Shown: piece after piece, positions 36,901 through 42,900 of the stretch | Layout: every line of letters begins with the position of its first letter | How positions within the stretch are numbered: position 1 is the stretch's first letter | DNA from: Haemonchus contortus | Taxonomy: Eukaryota; Nematoda; Chromadorea; Rhabditida; Trichostrongylidae | Length of the DNA: 64,000 bases | Direction of reading: 5' to 3' | NCBI GenBank assembly: GCA_000469685.2 | Contig: LS997562.1 | Location: 44,954,869-45,018,868 of the forward strand | The notes under the pieces: generated by a model | Told to the model about the DNA's origin: nothing | Database searches by the model: none | Seen by the model: only the letters and a program-made list of their open reading frames with translations | Made by a program: the position numbers and the translations under genes

Positions 36901-39900
36901 TTACTCTATATATAATCATATGAGAAGTTTTGTGACACGAGATCTGCTAAGGCTTCACAGCTCGAACGCTATTCTTATATCAAAAGAGAGTATCCGTCCT
37001 GGAAACTTGAGAAACTAGAAATTCGGAATTTTTAGTCAGGAGGACTTCGTGGACGTGTTCATGCTGCAGCTGGAGTAGAGGTCCGTGAAGCTGTATACAG
37101 CACACCGGAACCGTTAAAGTCAAAGGCCGCTGTTCAACGAGACGCACTCGTAGAATCTTTGAATGTGGACAAGATCAATGAAGGAAAGGTAGGAAAATTA
37201 AAGGCTCAACTAAGAAAAGGTCCCTAGGATATCTTCTCAACATAAATCAGTGGCCCTATACCATATGTGGTGCTGTCAATTGGAAAGCGGCCTAGATAGG
37301 GCGTCGCAAGGGCTCCGAGACTGTATCGGCTGTATATCATCAGCCCACACGCCACCCATTTCACCCTCCCGATGACACACCACATCAATGCGATGGGAGG
37401 GTGAAACGTGTTGGCGTGCCCTGCTTCAAACGCTTATGTAATAACAGTGATTCTGCTTTTTTTCAATTTATATTGTTCTATCATTCGGGCATTCCATCAA
37501 CATGGCAACAGCACGAGAGAAGAAGTGGTGAGACAGCAGAAGGAGTGGGTGGCCTTCAAATTTCTTTCATAACCCGGCTAAAAATTCACCGACCATTCAG
37601 CTGTCCTGGAACTTCGCGCTAATCTGTTCGATTCACCAGTTCTTTCTTCCTGCGAGCCATTTTGCATCGAAGACATGGGTGACCAGTGTGCCCACGTCAA
37701 GGGTTTTGAGCGTAAGCCACAGTGCACTAGAGCGACGTTTGTATAGATTCAATCAGCTAACTCAATGTCACGCCAGGTCTATGCAGCTCCAATTTGCGCA
37801 GAACGTCTCGCCTTCGCGACTCGGTGAACAACACCAAATATTGATGGGCAGGTCATATCATGAGGAAAGATAGTGACACATAGATGAAAAGAGCGATTGA
37901 ATGGGTCCTCATAGGATTTCTACGATCTAAGGGAGGGCCTGCTGCAAGATGGGTGTATGTGCTCGTCGGTCACATGAAGCAGTTGTAAATGTAGCTAAAC
38001 GAATCTTCACATCGACTTCGTTAAACTCTGCGTCAACCGTGGATGGCGACGGGTAAAGGCAGAAACTAATGGTTTGTTGGTGCTGCTCGCACCTGGATGA
38101 AGATGAGCCATGTATGAGTAAATAAGTAACTAAGACGAACGAGATTATTCAGCGTGTAGAAACTGCACAATGGCTGCTCTCATAGTCCACGGTTTGGCCC
38201 GCGAGCGAGTGATCGAGCGATTGGGGTGGCGCTTGGACCTTGTTTACAAGTGAATCTTGGCAAGCGCCGCCCCAATCGCTCGATCGCTCGCTCGCTCGAT
38301 CGCGGGCCAAATCGTGGAATATGAAAGCAGCCCATCCGGAAGTATATCTATGCTCGAAATTCAAACAATCAGTCAGGACTGAAAGTCACTGTGGAAGACA
38401 GTTTTCTACATTTTTCCCTTAAATGCATTTAGGTTTTTTCGCAATTGCAACAAGTGAAATCTTGTCCGAGTAGCCCTTCCTACTGTTCCTGTCATCATAC
38501 ATAATCTCGTACCAGCTCTATTTTCACGACTTCTTGGGGGCTCATTTCTAGCGAGTTCGGCGGATTTCTTGCGCTCTTCGCCAGCGGTGTCCTATTCTCC
38601 ACCAAGACTTCCGCTTTCCAACTTGAAAAAGGATAGCACAAAATCATAGTGAATTGTGCCTGCAGAGGCTTATGTATTTCCAAAGGCAGCACCAACAGCT
38701 AAACTAATGTTTCAGTTTGTACTCCGAAAGAAGATTGTAACAACGGCAGCTGCCATAACTACACCGACAACAACCACAACGTCCTCTACACCTTCAACTA
38801 CGACACCGTCTTCAACTACAACTAGACGTTCAACACCCTCTCGACGTCCTACGACCCTGGAACCATCCTCGACTACTGACATACTTACAACAATTCAGCG
38901 TCGAATCACCACGACGCAACAGTCGACAACCACTCAGCCTTCAACTACCTCCAGCAAGCGGTGAGAAAGTCATTCTTAGAAACCGCACTTGAATTCTAGG
39001 TTCTTAAGAACTCGTCGACCTACCAGTCTCATCCCACCAACGGAAGCAACCACACGGACAACAACAGCTCGCACTACAACCACCACTGCATCTACGTATG
39101 TTGTGCTCTTTTTCTTCGGTCCTTATCATCCACTATGCAGTGAATTATACACTGTCTGGAGGGAAATGAAAGATTCAAAAGAGGACAGAACGGATTAGAA
39201 ATAGTACAAAAGCTTTTTCGTTCCATGTGCACCGGTTGGTCGCAATTCGGAGGATGGCTCGTTACTGGCTTTGTACGCAGCATTTAGTATTACAATCCCG
39301 AACCAGTTGACGGGAGCGGCCTAACTTAGAATTTCCTTCATCGAACCTCGAAGATTCAATTATTTTGAGTGCGATCTGTTGAAACTGGTGATCCTCGCCG
39401 TATTCCGTCATCTGAACTGGCTCCCACGTCGTATCATCCCGATAGAGTATAAAAATACCAGAATGAAAAAAAATCGTTCTTCCAGAACATCACGAGCTCT
39501 TACTTCGCCTTCATTCCCTCAATATTTTCCCAGAAAAACTACGGATGAGCCAGAAGAACCTTCTACTACCTTCAAGCCAGGTAAGTCGTGGCCAATCTAA
39601 CAAAACATACTAGAACTGCTTGCTTACATGCCTTCAGGTTGTCTACTTGACTTGATACTCGTATTGGATTCATCCGGCAGCGTAGAAGAGACGTTTCTTC
39701 GAGAGAAAGAACTGGCCGCCGGTATTGTTTCGCGACTCAGAGTCGGACCAAACAATGCCAGGGTTAGCAACGGATTTTTCGAAGATATTATCTATCCAGA
39801 TTAACTCTTCTTCACTTGACTGTTTTTACATTTTCAGGTATCAATCATCAAGTTCGCTGGTACACAGCAGGTGAAAACGGTCTGGTCGTTCGCCAATTTG

Positions 39901-42900
39901 CAAAGTAGAGGAAAAATTCTTCGAGTACTAAATGGGATACCGTTTACCTCTGGAACAACTGCTATTCACTCTGCACTGTTGAAGGTAATACGTGGTCAAA
40001 GCATGAATCAGCTGGTCTCAGTGGATTACCATTTGAAACTGTTTGATTCCTTTGCGTTCAAATATCATTTCTCAGAAAACGAGAGTTAGGAACAAAGTGT
40101 AGTCTCATCTTTCTAAGTCTTCCAAATCTGACTCAATATTACACGTGGTGAGAATTTCTCATCGCTTGTTAGCTGGCTCAAGAAAAAGTACTCAAATTGT
40201 CATCTGTATTTTCATTTGTGATATATTTTCTTAACATTCCTTCATAGAAAGATGGAGGTAATGTTTCACATTAAATTCTTTGCTGAAAGGATCGCTTATT
40301 GCACGACGGTAATATGCATTACGTTTGAGAGGAATGCCCAAAATTGGTGATATTCATAGGTTACGAAGTTTTTCCTCAACTTCGTCTCATTCTTACCAAC
40401 TTACTTCTGCTGTTTTATGATGAACATCTATCTCGCAACTTGCTAACTCGAACCATATAGTTTTTTGCAGGTAGATTTAAGCATTCAATCTCGCATCTCT
40501 GAGCTTTCAAATTCCCTCAGGTCATCGGGATAAGCCTCGTTCTCCTGAACCTGAGGAAGTCGGAGTACGTTGGCGCTGGATAGGGTCGCTCGGGAAGGTT
40601 GCTAAAAACTGTAAGTCAAAATGAACCGCAAAAGATTGAAGGGCCAAGATGTCGATATGTATTTCAAATGCTCGAACGCTTGCATCGGAAGCGAGTATGA
40701 CAGGTTTGATTGTGCATAGGAGATCAGGTGTAACGTAATCGCACTGACTGAGACAAGGAGTTATTACTCGTTGCATTTCGGCTGCAGGACTATAAAAGAG
40801 TTGTCACTTGGAATATGCGGAAGCAGAAGCGTTTCCTTACCAGTGTGCGCTTATACATGAATATCCACTCGCACGATTAGAACCAGAAATTGACGATACG
40901 AATCGGCCTTTCGTGATTGGAAAGTATGGCTCAATATTTGCTCTAACAATATTTGTTGCCTACACATCAACATAAAGCTTCAAAACAAAAACAAGCTGGA
41001 GGCGTTTCAAATAGAGCTGGAAAAGCTGCTTAGAGAGTGCTACACTTCTTTCGTGGTCATCGTTTCCAGCGCCAAGGTTGACTCATATTAACGGCTGAAG
41101 AGACACATGCAGAGACTAACGGACGTAATGGAATAAGCAGGGTGAAAAGCTGTTCGAGTTTATCATGTCGATCCACACCATCCATATTAATTCTCAGTTG
41201 CAGAGGATCCCTCATTTGTGATGGACTTATAAGTCATCTGGTAGACAGTTCATAATAATAGAACAGGTTACATCATCTTTAGCTGAAAGTCTTGCTTGAC
41301 TGACATCGCTGTTGCCGAGATTATACGCGGGATGGACTATTGTCTCCTCTACGCTCGATTCTTTTTTCAGAGGTGGACAGAGCTGCAAAACTCCCGCGAA
41401 GTCGCAAGGCCGTAACCAATTGAGATTACATTGCTTCCCTTGCGAGTTCAGGAAGATATCCCTGTGGGCAACATCGGTGAGGGATAAAAGCGGCTCATTT
41501 CACACTTCAGCGAGAGTGCTAAGAAAGCAGCGACTCATAAGTTGCCAAAAGATGTCTTTCTCCGAGGCTCTCGAGCTGATACGTTAGAGAATCGCACGAG
41601 CTACAGGCAATCCTCAGCTAATGTGCGAACTTGCGAAGCGATGTGAGACTAGATAATAGAAGATTTGAACGATAGAGCTGTTCTGGCTTAGCCGATACTG
41701 GAAAGAGCACTAGCAAAGCCCGTAGGAGCTTCGCCAAATACAAGACCGAAATGGAATCCCTTTGCCCTCCCGATGAAACAGTTACTACATCTCTAAGACC
41801 AACTTAGAAATCCATCTGCGACTTGTTCTCTTATTCCTTCAATAACCTCTGCCTGCCTACCATCTTTTTGTTATGCAAGACGGATATGTCGTCCCTCCAG
41901 TTCTCTCTCCCGAAATTTGAATTTCCATCACGTCAGTGAAGGTCGTACGGCGCCCGATCCCGATAGGATCAAACCAGAACATCTGAAGAGCCTTCCACAA
42001 ATACCGTCAGACCTCTGGCGAGGCTCTTCACGCTGCACTTGTCGGGTGGAAAGCGCTCACGTCGTGGAAATCTAGCAATACATTGTTGCTGTATAAGAGG
42101 GAAGATCCAGATTATATTGACAGATATCGCCCAACCCACGTGCTGCCTTTAAACTTGAAACTTCTCGCACGAGTCATTCTTAGCAGGCCCACAACTCATC
42201 GAAGTGTTGCAGAATAGAGGATGCCGTTACTTAACGTTCATTCTTTTGATGGCCTTTGATGCCGTCGAGACATAAGCGCTAATTGAAAATAGGATGCCTT
42301 TGTGAGCTCTACGACAATTTCACGATCAGCACTTCACCAGTCTATAAGGAGATCGTTCTCAGCGTGAAAGGAGGCGAAACTATGCCATGCACATGTTGCA
42401 CGAGTGGGCAAGTACAAGAGTTCGGTCTATGTGGGCAGTATGGCCAATGAAAATCCTAGGTTTTTTTGTTTTAAATTCAATGGCATGAGGTATAATATCT
42501 TGAAATGCAGAGTATTTAATAGGTAGGAGGTTAACTTCTCTTACAATTAGTGTTGATTTATCCCTTTTGAACTGCATCCACGTGTTCAATCTTCGCTCAA
42601 AATCGTGGAGGCGTTCAAATGTTTATTTAGTATGCACGATGATTTACTCACCCGTTCAGCCAGTGTTCAAATCAGTGTTACTATCCTCTCAAACGAAGTA
42701 GAATTATCAATAAGCTCCTGATCGAATCGGTAAAGCGCTTGGTTGGACCATGCGACAGAGGTACTGAATTTCACCTTCGATCACACGTGCAGTGATATTT
42801 CATCGTCTTCCCTATCGTCGGTTAGGTAATTTGGGCTAATCTTTTTTCTTAATTTCGAATTTTTTTAGGCCCTCGCTGAATACACAACCGATCATGGTGC

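Larger units (their letters stand above)
30500..37188 (+). other. vWA domain 7, degenerate, with C-terminal extension
   Basis: Exons 30500-30645 (LVVIFDNTEK in the MIDAS position), 30837-30949 (VRVSVVSFGD), 33305-33390 (helix after a loop lacking GGST), 34722-34815 (ALVILGNGNS, Asp replaced by Asn), 36209-36376 (CFAVDSSPS, then the last helix) and 37036-37188 (Ala/Val/Glu-rich extension). The metal-binding residues are gone at three of the usual sites. Phases agree throughout, so the gene is not obviously broken here. Confidence 0.7.
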
